Origin: Tubiluchus corallicola
Taxonomy: Eukaryota > Priapulida > Priapulimorpha > Priapulimorphida > Tubiluchidae
NCBI GenBank assembly: GCA_030141605.1
Contig: JAQGDQ010000023.1
Coordinates: 248,001-312,000 of the forward strand
DNA: 64,000 nt
Direction: 5' to 3'
The position numbers and the translations under genes were made by a program. Below the pieces are notes generated by a model. The model ran no database searches. It had not been told where the DNA came from and saw nothing but the letters and a program-made list of their open reading frames with translations. Positions 1 through 12,800 of this stretch are shown here, in pieces (position 1 is the stretch's first letter; every line of letters starts with the position of its first letter).

Positions 1-1537
1 TTATAATGATCTAAGAAATTTGCTTGCAACTGCAAGTTTTATCAAATTGAAGCAGGTTCAAAAGCCATCCTGCATTGGCCAATTATGTATTCAGATTTTT
101 AGTAGGTAATAGTGCACAATATGCAATAGTACTTACCTGAACACATTTTATTTTCTGATTGTGGTAGCCTCTTATTTTGGTGGTCTGCATGTAAGTATAT
201 GCAGTGTGATAGCTAAGTAAATGTGTGAAGCAAATTGTTTCAATATGACTACATTGTATATTTTGCTGTTTGTATCAGATTTATTCTATTCAAGTGCTCT
301 ACAATATCTACTGTTTGTTTATGTTAGTATTAAAGCAAAACAAGACAATTTTTCATATCCTACCACATTTTGAAGTATGGTAAAATGTATAATGCCAAAG
401 CATTTCTGACAATTAAATAATTCTTTCACGCAAGGCGTTCTTTAAAAAATAGTATGTTCCCTAATATTTAAAGAATAGATTGTTTTGACATACAGTTTAG
501 GATTGGGTCCAGTTTTCCTTTAAACAAAAACTATTTAACTGATTTTCGTTAACTTCATGGATAGGTCACCCCTCCGCCATTGGCACAGGTCTGCACTCTA
601 CTAAGTGCCATTCTAATTCGAAAGTAGTTTTCTTCCGTGGAGATAAGCTGCTAGATCTTGTCAGTTTGCTATTGACTTGCATGAAATCCCGCTGTTATGC
701 CACACCTTTCGAGCATATTTTGCCAAGTCGCTTTTATGTGGAACTCTTTCTATGTCCCCACATCATGTCTTCCCTGTTATCTCAGATACTTTGGAAAGAA
801 AGTCAGTAGTAATAATAATTTAATACACATAGACATGTTCCTGTCATTCCAATGCAGCAAACTGATGGCAGGCCAATTTTCTCATTGTTATGACTTACCA
901 TTATATTTTGCACCTTCTGTGCACACCCGCAAAGAGTGGACCTTGCCTTGTCCGCGGAAAATTTTGTTAAAGTTTGTTAACAATCATCAAAATGGAAACA
1001 ACGCCTTTGTTCTTACCACTGCACACGTTTTAGGCTGGATCAAAATTTTTCAAAATTCTTTTATTATGTGCTAGTGCTTTGCATTGTAGTCCATTCTTTT
1101 TCACTGTCTTTTGTTCACTTTTTTAGTCCATCTCTTTCATGCCTAAATCTTGAGTCCCATGTTTTTTGACGTAAAATCACAAAAATTTCCTTGGTGACTT
1201 CTTTTTTCTTGTTGCACTTTTTCTTTTTTCTCAGTTTTTCTCCTCAACTGGGTCGTTTGTTTTGATGAGTTCTTGCCATTGTCGCACAATCTGCTTTTAT
1301 AAAAAAATTACAAGCATGATTTGTATCTTGCAATTTTGCTTCCCCATAAAATGATGGCAAAGCATCTGAATTCACAAACCTACTCCTAATTTTGAGGGAA
1401 TAATAGTGTTGCTCATTGATTATGGTAGATATGTAACGGTTACCCCTCTACAAAATTTATCCAGTTCGAACTGAGTTGATGGAAACAATTGTATTTTAAT
1501 CACCAAAAATTCAAAACTGTTTTCAAATTCAAATCAA
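1..1537. other. AT-rich stretch, no recognised gene
   Basis: No convincing gene is visible here. The longest open frame is 125 codons at 697-1074 on the plus strand. It is Phe-, Cys- and His-rich and matches no family I recognise. Part of it (around 715-800) loosely recalls the last residues of a LINE reverse transcriptase, with an M-W-N-S element followed by a Leu-Arg-Tyr-Phe segment, but this is too weak to call. The stretch lies beyond the 3' end of the FBXL-type gene. Confidence 0.5.
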
Positions 1538-1543
1538 TTTATT
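1538..1543 (-). terminator. candidate polyadenylation signal for the FBXL-type gene
   Basis: TTTATT on the plus strand is AATAAA on the minus strand. It lies about 2.15 kb beyond the stop codon at 3694. A second AATAAA on the same strand, at 3383-3388, is only about 310 bases beyond the stop and could serve instead. In AT-rich DNA this hexamer is common by chance, so the choice is a guess without transcript data. Confidence 0.25.
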
Positions 1544-3693
1544 GTAAATTTCTTATAGTGCACATCTGTCACAGGTTAAAATACAAATGAATAAAATGAC
1601 ACCACACAAGAATGTCTTACTGCACAAACCTAGAAAATGTAGGTAAAAAATCTGGTTATATCAATAATACATAGAGAGTACACGAAAGTTCTATACAGGT
1701 ACAAAACACCATTAAAAGCAACACTCACCAAACCTTAACTTTAATTAAGGTTATCACACAATAATGGTAAATTAATTTATCAACTTGACTAGCAAACTGC
1801 ACTTCAGTTTATTCTGTGGCACCATTTTTAAAATTCATACATACAATACTTGAAAGTTGCAAAAAATGGCATAATACATTCCGAGCACATTATAATAATA
1901 GTTATAAACGAACTATCAACTAATTATACGAATTCGTAATACAGTGAGAATGCATCGGTCAATTCATATAACCTTGTGCATACATACGTTCCTTCTCTTG
2001 AACTTGTACATCCATATCCGTAGACTAGATCAAAAATTGTATGTTACTGTACATTTTACGACAGAGTAATATTTAATTGCTATAATATGATTTATAAAAC
2101 AGCTTACAGAACAAAAGATATTACACCACTGGTGTTAATGAGAAAACTGACAAAAACAAGTCAATAATGTACTAAGAACAATAAACAAATCTACATTTAT
2201 AAATTATAATGTATTTTTACAACTTTGCTAGTGGCAATTTTGTTTTGATGCAATAAAAAGTTATGCAATCAGTTCAGAAATGAGACACAGAGCCTGGACA
2301 TATGTTAAAATTAATTTATAACACAATGCATTGCCACTGCATTAAATGGGATGTGCAGGATGCTAACTTAATCAAATTTGAAACATATTAAAGCAAGCAA
2401 TATATAATGTTTTTATCAAAAGACTGTCTTTCTCTGTTATATAGTTCTACTCAGTGTGATTCTGTTAATTTAACTATACTTACAAAATCACAGACAGCAA
2501 ACACACAAACAACATCAAGCTAAATGTGGAATGTACAATACAAAATATCACAAATTCTATGATTGTTCAATTAGAACAACTATTATAAATAGTAATAAAT
2601 ATTCATACTAAAATTTAGCTACATACAATTTTTACATGTTGAAATTGTGGCTGCATAATTATACTGCTTGGGCTCTGCTGGAATTTACATGAACCAGTGA
2701 ATAGCTAGTTATCACTTTGTAATATTCACTTTGTGAATAGCCAGTACGTTTTAAATAATTTAAACACGGAAGTAGTACAGTTTAGCAGTTGCCACAGAAA
2801 ATCTTGCCCTTAATTGCGAAATCAATTCCGCATTAAGGATCATTATTGCAAACTATGTTTTGTGACAATGAGCTGCTAATACGTTATAGGAAATTATAAT
2901 GCATGTACAAAACATAGTCAAATAGGAAATACACTACAATTTTTAAAGAAACAAATTGGGACATTTTTTCTCCTAATCAGCGAAATATATGCACAATTTA
3001 CTGGTTTAATTGTCTCACTGTTCAGTATTTACTGCCAGTGAGATTACTTTGTGCCTAATAGTAAATCATTGTAAGTGTAGACAGTTAACTAACATCACGA
3101 AAAACAATTACTAAATGTTTTAGAAAAATTAGTGGAAGCTGTCTCAACATATAATACTACCATCATCTAATTATTCACGAAGAATATAGAAATATATGGT
3201 ATTTCACTTAAAAAAATTCTGCCAATCAACTAACCAACAATTGTTAAACAAACATATCCTAACAGTTACAATTTTTGACACATTAATATATCTGAATATC
3301 TTATAGAATATCAAATGAAACCACTCAAAAATGCCTCTGGCTCCATCCACACACAAAGGTCTCGTTAAAATAACATCATTAATTTATTAAGTGACCTGCT
3401 TAGGAAATGCTTTTCGCAAAACGTCATCAAGTTTGAATTAATGAGATCATTAAAACAGTGAGGCCTTGCGAGACGGACCACACTAACGAGCTCCTAATTA
3501 GCCCACTAGTTAGAGTTAAAGATCTTGTTAATGTCACATTCCTAAGTACGACTTTTTCTGGAGTTTCATAACTGCAATTCATACAGCTTACACGGCCATT
3601 TCAGATTTCTAAGAACCAGCAGAGAAAAAAGCAGGTATTCATGTCAGTTATCACTGTGACGTTTGCATTGTCAAACATGATGATGGCGTATTA
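1544..3693 (-). other. probable 3' untranslated region or intergenic DNA after the FBXL-type stop codon
   Basis: Very AT-rich, with no open frame of note on either strand and no repeat I recognise. It directly follows the TGA at 3694-3696 of the FBXL-type gene on the minus strand. How much of it is transcribed depends on which polyadenylation signal is used. Confidence 0.35.
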
Positions 3694-3804
3694 TCACATT
3701 ATACAGCAGCACAAATTGTAACGGCGAGGTGTGGCGTGTGGTGTAGGACTCGTTGGCGTTGTCGGTGCAAAATATGCATGTACCTTGAGATTTGGTAGGT
3801 GCAC
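3694..3804 (-). CDS. FBXL20: last coding exon with C-terminal CaaX prenylation box
   Basis: Exon 12 encodes 36 residues and a TGA stop, entered in phase 0 after the acceptor ttttttttcag. It opens with the family's VHLPNLKVHAYFAP segment, runs through a Pro/Thr-rich linker, and ends YNLCCCIM. The last four residues, C-C-I-M, fit CaaX. FBXL2 and FBXL20 carry C-terminal CaaX boxes ending in Leu, typical of geranylgeranylation. A final Met usually favours farnesyltransferase. Membrane anchoring of this ligase is therefore expected, possibly with a different lipid. Confidence 0.9.
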   Translation of the reverse strand: MHLPNLKVHAYFAPTTPTSPTPHATPRRYNLCCCIM

Positions 3805-6800
3805 CTGAAAAAAAAATGTATTTCACTCCTCTAAAAGATTGGATTTTGTTACATCCAGTCAAATTTTCAGGTGAAGCAAAAGGACTTTCAAGAACTTTAT
3901 CATTTCCGATATCTCAATTATAATGAAATCTGAGTTTGTCTATTCAATAGTGTAGTCCTACGAAAAAAAGAAAAAACTGGTTGTGAAGTTATTCTAAAAT
4001 AAGTGGTAAACATAATAGCTTTTCTTCGTAAGATTGCACTATCGATTTCAATGAAATGCATCAAAGGTACTATTGAAACTTTAATGAAACAAGAGTGTGA
4101 TTTAGGGGTGCATAGATTTAGGAACTTTATTACTGCCAATATCTCATTAATAATGAAGTCTGAATTTGCTTATTCAACAAACGAAAACTCTCAGCTAGTA
4201 AAATTTGATGTGAACTTTCTACAAAAGGGGGGGGGGATGCGGTAATCTTTGCAAGATAGCATCAAACTACAGTCAAACCTCGTTATAATGCCCTTATCAT
4301 GCTAGCCTCGCTTACTCAGCTTAATGCTCAAATTTTTGGTAAAAAATATATGTATTTGTATAGACACGTGTGTTAATGCAACTCATAATGCCGAACTTGC
4401 TTAATGTTTTTTTGCTGTCCCTAAGTAGGCAGTATAAAAAGGTTTGACTGATAAGATAAGATCTTTATTTAAACTCGATAGCTAGAATGAGCCATAGGCT
4501 CCTTTACATTCAGATCGAGTGTACTAAAGCAATACAAAATGTAAATAAACATAAAAATGCAAAATATGAAATGACAAATTAAAAAACTTATGAATACTTT
4601 TAACAAGTTAGGGTTAACGATGTCAAATATATGGTACATGGCAGGAGATGTGATAATGCCACTAGAGCACAAGGTTGGTAGGTGATTTAGTTAAGATATC
4701 GTCATCTTGCTTTTTTCAACTTCAGGCTTTTATGAAACATGCGTGCCAGTAGCAGACAATGCTACATCGGCCGCGATGAGGACGAATCTGCAGTCATTGA
4801 GAATGAATTCAGCGAGTTGGGCTGCCACCGCCTTCACCTTCGATACCAGTAGAATCCACTGATGGTTTGCCATTGATTAACACAAGTGATGTTGTTACCT
4901 GTCCTTGGGAGAGGAAAGAATAAAATATACAAAAATCTACATCGGTGTGATACCATATCATTATAAGTGGTAGGGCATATGATAACTCCATTATAATGCA
5001 AGGCAGGCCCTCGAAATTGGTCGAAAACTCGATATCATTATATGTAGAGGCTAAAACTGAGTCAGTTGCTATTACATCAGCTGACACAGTAAATCGGCTA
5101 GGAGTCAGTTGAAGTTGACTGACTTCAGCTGAGTTGGCTTAGACAAAAAATCAGCTAAGTCAGCTGAAGCTGCAAATTTTTGTTAACGAAACAAATGACA
5201 AATTGTTAGTTAACTGTTAAATTAACGAGACTAATTTTTTAAATAATTCGTGTTGTTTATACACAGCAAGAAGCTGATGTACAAATTCAAATAATGCATC
5301 AGAGATCATTTTTTTATTATTATAAAACAGCAATGGATTTATTGCAAATATAATTTAAATCCAACCCTTGGCAAGGCTTATCTTGATTACCGACGAACCA
5401 ATACCAAAATGATCCCATACGCGTGACTAACGTTGCTTATTTGCATATTGATTGTGCATTAATTTTGAATTGACTGTTTACTCATTCAAAAATTTCTAAA
5501 GTTTTGTATCTCTGCCAGTACACGCACATCTGGCAATGTGTTTGCCAATATTTCGAATCTGCGATGCATTTGCCATATTTCATCATGATCATAAGCCACT
5601 TACATCAATTGTGCCAGTAGCTTATTGGCAAGAGTGAAAATCTTCGCAGTCGGCAAAATTATTGGTTAGCTCGACTCACATCACTTAGCGGCTGGAATAA
5701 CTAAAGTTGGGTTTCTTATTGGCTAGGTCGGCTGTAGAAATAAACTGGCTGGAGCTCAGCTGAAACAGCGCAGCTCTGGCCTCTAGTTACATGTGGATGG
5801 CCCCTTATATTATAAGAGCTTGGGTCACCTAATCTGAATTATTTACCTTCAGCCTACTAATGCCGGTTTTTGTGACCATTTGACTATCATACAACTCAAC
5901 ACGTTGCAGCATCTTGCAGCGATGTAATTTGTCCAAAGCTGAATCGCTAATTAAAGGGCAACCGTCCAGTTCGAGAACAAATAAATGATCTGCTCCACAG
6001 TCTCCTTGTGCTAGGTAACCGATTCCTTCATCAGTGATTAGCTCACAATGCGAGAAACCCTAAAAGATAAGAACTTGTTAAGTAAAGCAAACAATTTTCG
6101 TGGAAAACAGTGCAGAAAGTTTAAATCACGTACACACAGAAAAAAGTAAAAATAGAATCAATAGGTATCGATGTCCAGCAAGGCTTCTACTAAATTAATA
6201 GATTATTGATATCTATAAATTTAAATAATTTACCATACTAATAATACGATAAATAACTGACATATTTTCTTGGTGAATGCCAATTAAACATCTGGGTTTA
6301 ACTGTGGTCAAATTCTAGTCGAAAGAACCTGTGCATCTGTGAATACCAAAAAAAGCACAGGTGTGTGTGCAAAAGATATTGCAAGTTTCTTTCCAAAATT
6401 TTTACATACACTACAAGATTCGAGTTAGCTCAAAAATAAAGAATTACAAATGAACTTCAAAGTTCTGTAACTAAGAAAGAAATTTGGCCCAGAAGTTACC
6501 ATTTCAGTTTTTCGTGAAAATTAAAAGTCAAAAAAAATTTAATGAAAGGTAAAGCAATTAGGACACCTTCACAAAACTAAAATTAACACTGTAATATCTA
6601 AGACAGAACCGAATCCCCATGAATTCTGTCAGAAAAAAATCCCGACTAGAAACCCTGGTTATGAATTAGAAGCAGTTTTGGTATATGCACAACTCTACTT
6701 GTCCATACATAATATTACTGCCTAAAGTTCTTAACTATGTTAGGGATGCACAGGATTCACAATTACAAGACCAGGAAAAAGCAACCAGCTCAGTATTTCA

Positions 6801-9800
6801 CACTTACCAAACGTTCTAGCTTTGGACACCCGGCTGCTAAATGCAGCAAAGCAGCATCAGTAATGAGTGTACATTCTTCCAGATCCATACGTCGTAACTC
6901 GTGGCAGTTCTGAAAGAACATTTGTTAGCGATGTTAACACCTATCGTGATTCTGAATGACACAGATTTACTCTAATCATGCTAAACTTCTTGGTAACTGA
7001 TAAATTGTCACGTCTCGGAAATTAATATACTTGTTAAATCAGTCACTTGTGTCTGAAACAACACTAAACACAATTACGTCTGTTCCCCTAAATCTTCTAC
7101 TGAAAGACGTGTATATGACTAAATGGTATCTATAATCAGTTCGATCTGCTATTCTTGTAATGACATGTAGGAAGTATAAACTCAACAAGATGTGTGCACT
7201 TTGGCCAGGTTGGTGAGTGAGAAATTCCACTCAAGTTACATTTGAGTGACTGAAGACGACATACCCATGTTATTCAATGTGTGACTACCACTGTACCAAT
7301 GTAATTGCATATTGGCAGTGACTCACTGATTTTATCTGAAATAGTTATCGAGGTGTATACTTATAAATTGCGTAGGGGAGGTTTCAAAATTACTACAGTG
7401 GTTAATGTAGACTGAATGGATTTAATTAACTTTCTTAATACTGTTTGATTATAATACTGTGATGATTCAGCTTCAAGTTCTGTTACCTTGTGAACAATAT
7501 ACATGTAGCTGAGATTTGTTTCTTTACACTACACTTTGATATACATTGAAGGCAGGGCCAGATTATGACCTTTTTGGGTCCCAACAGTGACCCTTTATCT
7601 CAAATAAGGGCCAGTTTTTTATAACCAGTTTTTTGGACTCCCTGGGCACTCTCTTTATTTTATGTTAAATGAATCATTCAGCAATGCAAAATATTAAAAT
7701 ATTATACTTATTTTTCAAAAAAAAAGATTATATTTGAAAGTCATTTAGCGGGGCTCCTCAAGTTTTGGGCCCCCAATGCTGTAGGGGTACCTAGGCTGCA
7801 ATCTATATTAGCCTATAGGGTAATCCAGCCCTGGTTGAAAGTCTAATGCTAAATATCAGTTTATATGTCTGCCAATTACTAGACAAAAGTTTTCATAATT
7901 TCTCTGATATCGCCCAGGTCAGCTTCAGTGTAAAGTTGGCAGGGTACAATCATTTAAATGAGAAACAATTTTCAGGTTGCTAATTCCAATTTCAACCAAC
8001 TTCAATTTGAAGAAATACTCTTTACCTTTGCCAAAGCTTGGAAGCCCATATCAGAAAACTGTGAGCAGTTGGCAACTTCTAAGGTCTTTAGTTTTGGACA
8101 ACCTTGACTAATTGAGATTAGCGACAAGTCAGATAGATTGAAGCAACCAGATATACACAAGAATTCTAGCTTTGGACAGCCTTCTGCGATATAACGAATA
8201 CCTCGATCCCCAAATCTCTGTATAACATCCAAAATGATTATATAGAAGAAATACAAAGCAAACCGTACATTTTGCTTACACATAAGACTTTCACATGTTT
8301 AAACATCAAGATGTAATTTAACTGTGCAATAATGATATAAACTGTTAAAAGGGAAAATCAGTAAAATCTGAAGTATGCTCAAAAGCATCTGTACAATTTA
8401 CTTGTTTGAAAGGGTCACGACAATAGAAGAAAATTTAAAAAGCTGAATAATACACACCAGAGACCCACAACTTCAGTATGTGTCAATAGTTCAGAAAAAT
8501 GATTATAAACAAGCTTATTCTGAAAACAATATATATTTTTAATATGCCAGTGATTTATGCACTAACAAAACTGCTTTAGCTTTTCAGTTCACCACTAAAA
8601 TGGCTGTACGTTGTGAGATTAGTTGTAGATAATATATATCTTCCAGTTACAATTCGCCAACCGATTTAAATACTCTAACTTAACGTAACCGTAACCTTAA
8701 TCCCACAGACTTCAAACAACAGAAGAATTGGTAAAAATAGATACCTGAATGCATGCAAATAAACTCTGTAAATTATAAGAAAACCAAAAACATGATCGTT
8801 ACTAAAAGAAATGTTAATATAGATTTCAAAATTAATTTAAATAATAATCAAATAGCACAAGTTAACTCAGTAAAATATCTTGGTCACGCAAGCAAAAAAT
8901 ATTGCATACAAACTCAGTAACACATCGAAACTAAGGATACTGAAACTGAAAAACTAACCTATTATGCTCTAATTAACACTTATCTTCAATACTGTCTACT
9001 AAATAAAGCTAATGAGACCGCGCTTTATACCGTTTATTATTGCACAAAACAAAATAATTAAGCTAATGAGTTTTACTAATTACAGGCAATGGGGTACCCC
9101 CTCATATATATTTGCTCTAGGGTTACTGAAACTAATGGATATAAATCTATAAATTAGAAAAGGCCAAATTCAAGCTGCCACTTGGGAATATTATCCTATC
9201 TATATAGCAACTATTTTACGGAAATATCTGATGTTCAAAATTACAATACTAGGGCCTCAGCAAATAGTAACTTATATCAGGGCAGATTCAATCAAGGTTT
9301 CTGCACAATACAACATCGTGGAGCTATTTTATGGAACTCCCTAAAGCCCAGGTATAAACTTCTACAACCATTAAAACACTAATGTTAAAATATAGAAATG
9401 AATTACTTCAGTCATATACTTAATAACTTAACAATTTTAAAACACCATTTTCTTTATATAACTATTCAATTTACTCAAAATCTTTAACATTATTTAAGTA
9501 TTCCAAATTAGCTCTATCACTATGGTCTTCAGTTTATAATTTTGGCATTTCATTTTCCATTTTAGTTCCTTTAATATCGTTAATCTACCTCCCATAAATT
9601 TTCTTCAAGACTGTATTATTTTTCTCATTATTCTTATTATTATCATTCTATTATCTAATCTCATTCTCAGTGTATGCATGTACAAGTATGTGTGTAAGTA
9701 GTGTATGTATATAGACATGCTTGTATTTTTATTGAATTAATGTAATTATGATTTTGATTATTTGCCACTAGCACAATGTTAATATTACCAACACCTAAAT

Positions 9801-12800
9801 AGGGGTGACTAGCTGGGCGACTGCATGGTCTTTCATCACCTCTGCTCATATTAATCTGTATGATATGCACTAACATCTTAACTAGTGTATTAAGTTCATG
9901 AAGCTAAATAAATTTACTATTACTATTACCGACCTTAATCCTAATCCTAATCTGCTTCACGAACCAATTTCTTGTGTGTGGAAAATTGTAAACTTTAGCC
10001 ATTTTTCATGAAGAGTTTTTCAACTCCATGTGAAATTTACTGATCCTGTTCTTTAAAAGCATTAATAGTACTAGTACTGCAATCTAAGCAATATCATATT
10101 ATCAAATAGTATTAAATACTACAAAAAATTTCAATTTAAACTACACATTACATCATTTTTGTTTTCACTGCAAAATCAACATTTTCTCAATAGTCCTTAG
10201 ATCTAGTGGCTTTTCATAAGCTCACACACTTATTTTCTTATCTTTTAAGAAGATACTCACCGTACTCAAAGAAGGTTTGAAGCAGTTTTTAAGGTTTAAA
10301 TGCCTTAGATCATGTCCGTAATACCCAACTGACTGTAGACCCATGTCACTAATCTAAAAGAAAATTAAGACTGAAAAATCAATCATTTTTATGTCATTCA
10401 AAACAAGGACACACCGGATCCACATTTGTGGGTTCCGGATCGGATCCGGATTGAAAACAATATTTCATTTATTTGACATTCTGCTCACATGCTTGCATCG
10501 CCTGTCCATTTTCAGAGTCAATAAGTAATTTTAAGTGGAAGCACTGCAAACGTTGATGTACTGTAATTTTCAACACTTGATACACACTCGGTTTAAACTA
10601 AAAATGCCAACCAATGCTTTTCTGGAAGTAGATGGCTCTAAATTGTTAGCAGACTAAACTTTTCCAGCAATAGCACTACCTTTGTGTGCTACTTGCTTCA
10701 AGGAATGGCAGCATTAAGGTTACAAGAAGGTGGCATAAAACCTAAGCAGTACTTTCGTAAACTTCCAAAGATTTTAATAAATTATTTAGGTAATTAAACT
10801 ATTATATATATTTCTTCTTACCCGTTCCAATTTTTTCACATTCGGTAGTTTTACACATAGCAAAATAGAAATACAAATAGTGAAAAATCTGACTAAAATT
10901 TCTATTGGATCCGGATCCACTAAAATTACCAGATATAGGAATCCGAATACGGTACATCCTTAATTCAAAACTTAATAATCCTCAAAGGTGAGACTTGCAT
11001 GTCTCTGTTACACGAAACATCTGATGCACTTATTGATAGTACAGTGGCCGCCGCTTATTATGGACACGGTTATTGTGGACAGCCGGTTATTGTGGACAAC
11101 TCGCGAGGGACGGAATTTTCCCCTAATAAAATCCGCCGGTTAATATGGACAACCGCCACTTAATATGGACAGCGAACATTCTTGGCACGTGACAAGCCGT
11201 GCCAACCACGGCCTGCGCGCATGATTGAAAAGAGCTTCCCGCTCTGCTGCCTGTGTGAGTCATTGCATCAGTCAGTTCGCCGTTTGCCGTGGCCTTGAGA
11301 GCTTCGAAACTGTGATAACTTCCTTCCGTTCAAGGTTGAGAGAAAAGTTTCCTGCCAAACAAACTCGTCTGATTTCTTTTTTTCAATAAAACAGGAGACG
11401 AGTAGATACAGACAGTTTTTTGCCTTTTTTAATGAAGGGGAAGGGTCTTCATGGGTCACTTCGCTTAATATGGACAGCCGCTTAATATGGACATACACTG
11501 CTGGCCCGAGGTGTCCACAATAAGCGGCGGCCACTGTATAATGAAAATCTTACAGAATGGCATCCTTTAAGTATGAGAGCTTTCAGCTTAGGACAGCCTC
11601 GGCAGAGAACCTCCAAACCGGTATCAGAGATGCTCGTCCATGATATGTTTATGAGTTCTAAGTATGGACATCCTTGACTGGAAAATACAAATGTCATTTA
11701 GGTTAAGCTAATGAGAAAAAAGAGATGATACAAACATCTTTTTGATCACAAATGATGAATGGGAGTGCAAACAGAACAGAAGAGACAACTTAATATGGCA
11801 ACCATGACTCAGCAGTGTAGCCAAGGTGGTAAAGCTCTCACTTTCTATCAGGAACTTATGGTTTCGATTCCATGGTCGGGTCATACCAAAAACGTTAAAA
11901 CTAATACCTCCTGTTTCATTCAAGGCCATTATGAATATAAACAAATGAAGGTTAACTGTAGTTTGGACTGACACAGGAACAATTTATTTTGTCACATATA
12001 TATAAATAGATAGTGAAATTTGCTGATTTCGACAAAAAGTACACTTTAAAAAGCATATCCCTAGAATGCTTTGCAAGGCCTTAGTGTCATGTTTGGATTC
12101 GTATACATCCTTCCCCACAGGTAAATAGCCGGAAGCAGTGAGACAGATGAAGCTACCCAGAAGCGTTTTCCAAACAGAGAACAAATATGGTGTTGGTTAA
12201 CTTCGGTCACTAAGTACAAACTGTAACAGTTATAACAATCTGGCTCAGATATCAAATGTTGCATATATATTCATAAATGTTAAAAACATCCAAGCAAGTT
12301 ATTTCCCTTACAAGCTGTTAATGCCTTTAATACAACACGCATCTTCAGATATCAGTAAACTCGTTTATTTTTACAGCTTGGCTAAGCATAATAGTGGGTT
12401 ACAACTATCCAACTACTAATTGTATGTTTTTACCTAAGAGCTTGTAATGATATATCATTTATCTGTACACAGGAGTCCATCTTTAGCACTCGTAACTTGC
12501 AGCAGTGAGTCCCTAGATTCTCACACGTTCTGCAAGATTATTAATCAGCTTTATAGAGAACAATTTCAGAATTAATAATGAATGATTTACAGAGCAAAAA
12601 GTTTTACACTTTGGATTCAGAAAACAGTCTAGAGAGCAGCAAGTCATAAAAATGCAGCACTCTCTACAATTACTTTCGTTTTAATAAATCTTTTTAGTAC
12701 AGCTTCATCAAAAGCAAATGAGAATCCAGTTTAGAACAGCAAAAATTTCACATGTGCACATAGCCTGCTTTCATATAGTGTTGATGAAATACGAAATTCT

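Noticed and set aside
697-1074. 125-codon plus-strand frame
   Set aside because: There are no recognisable domains. A faint resemblance to a LINE C-terminus is not enough to call it.
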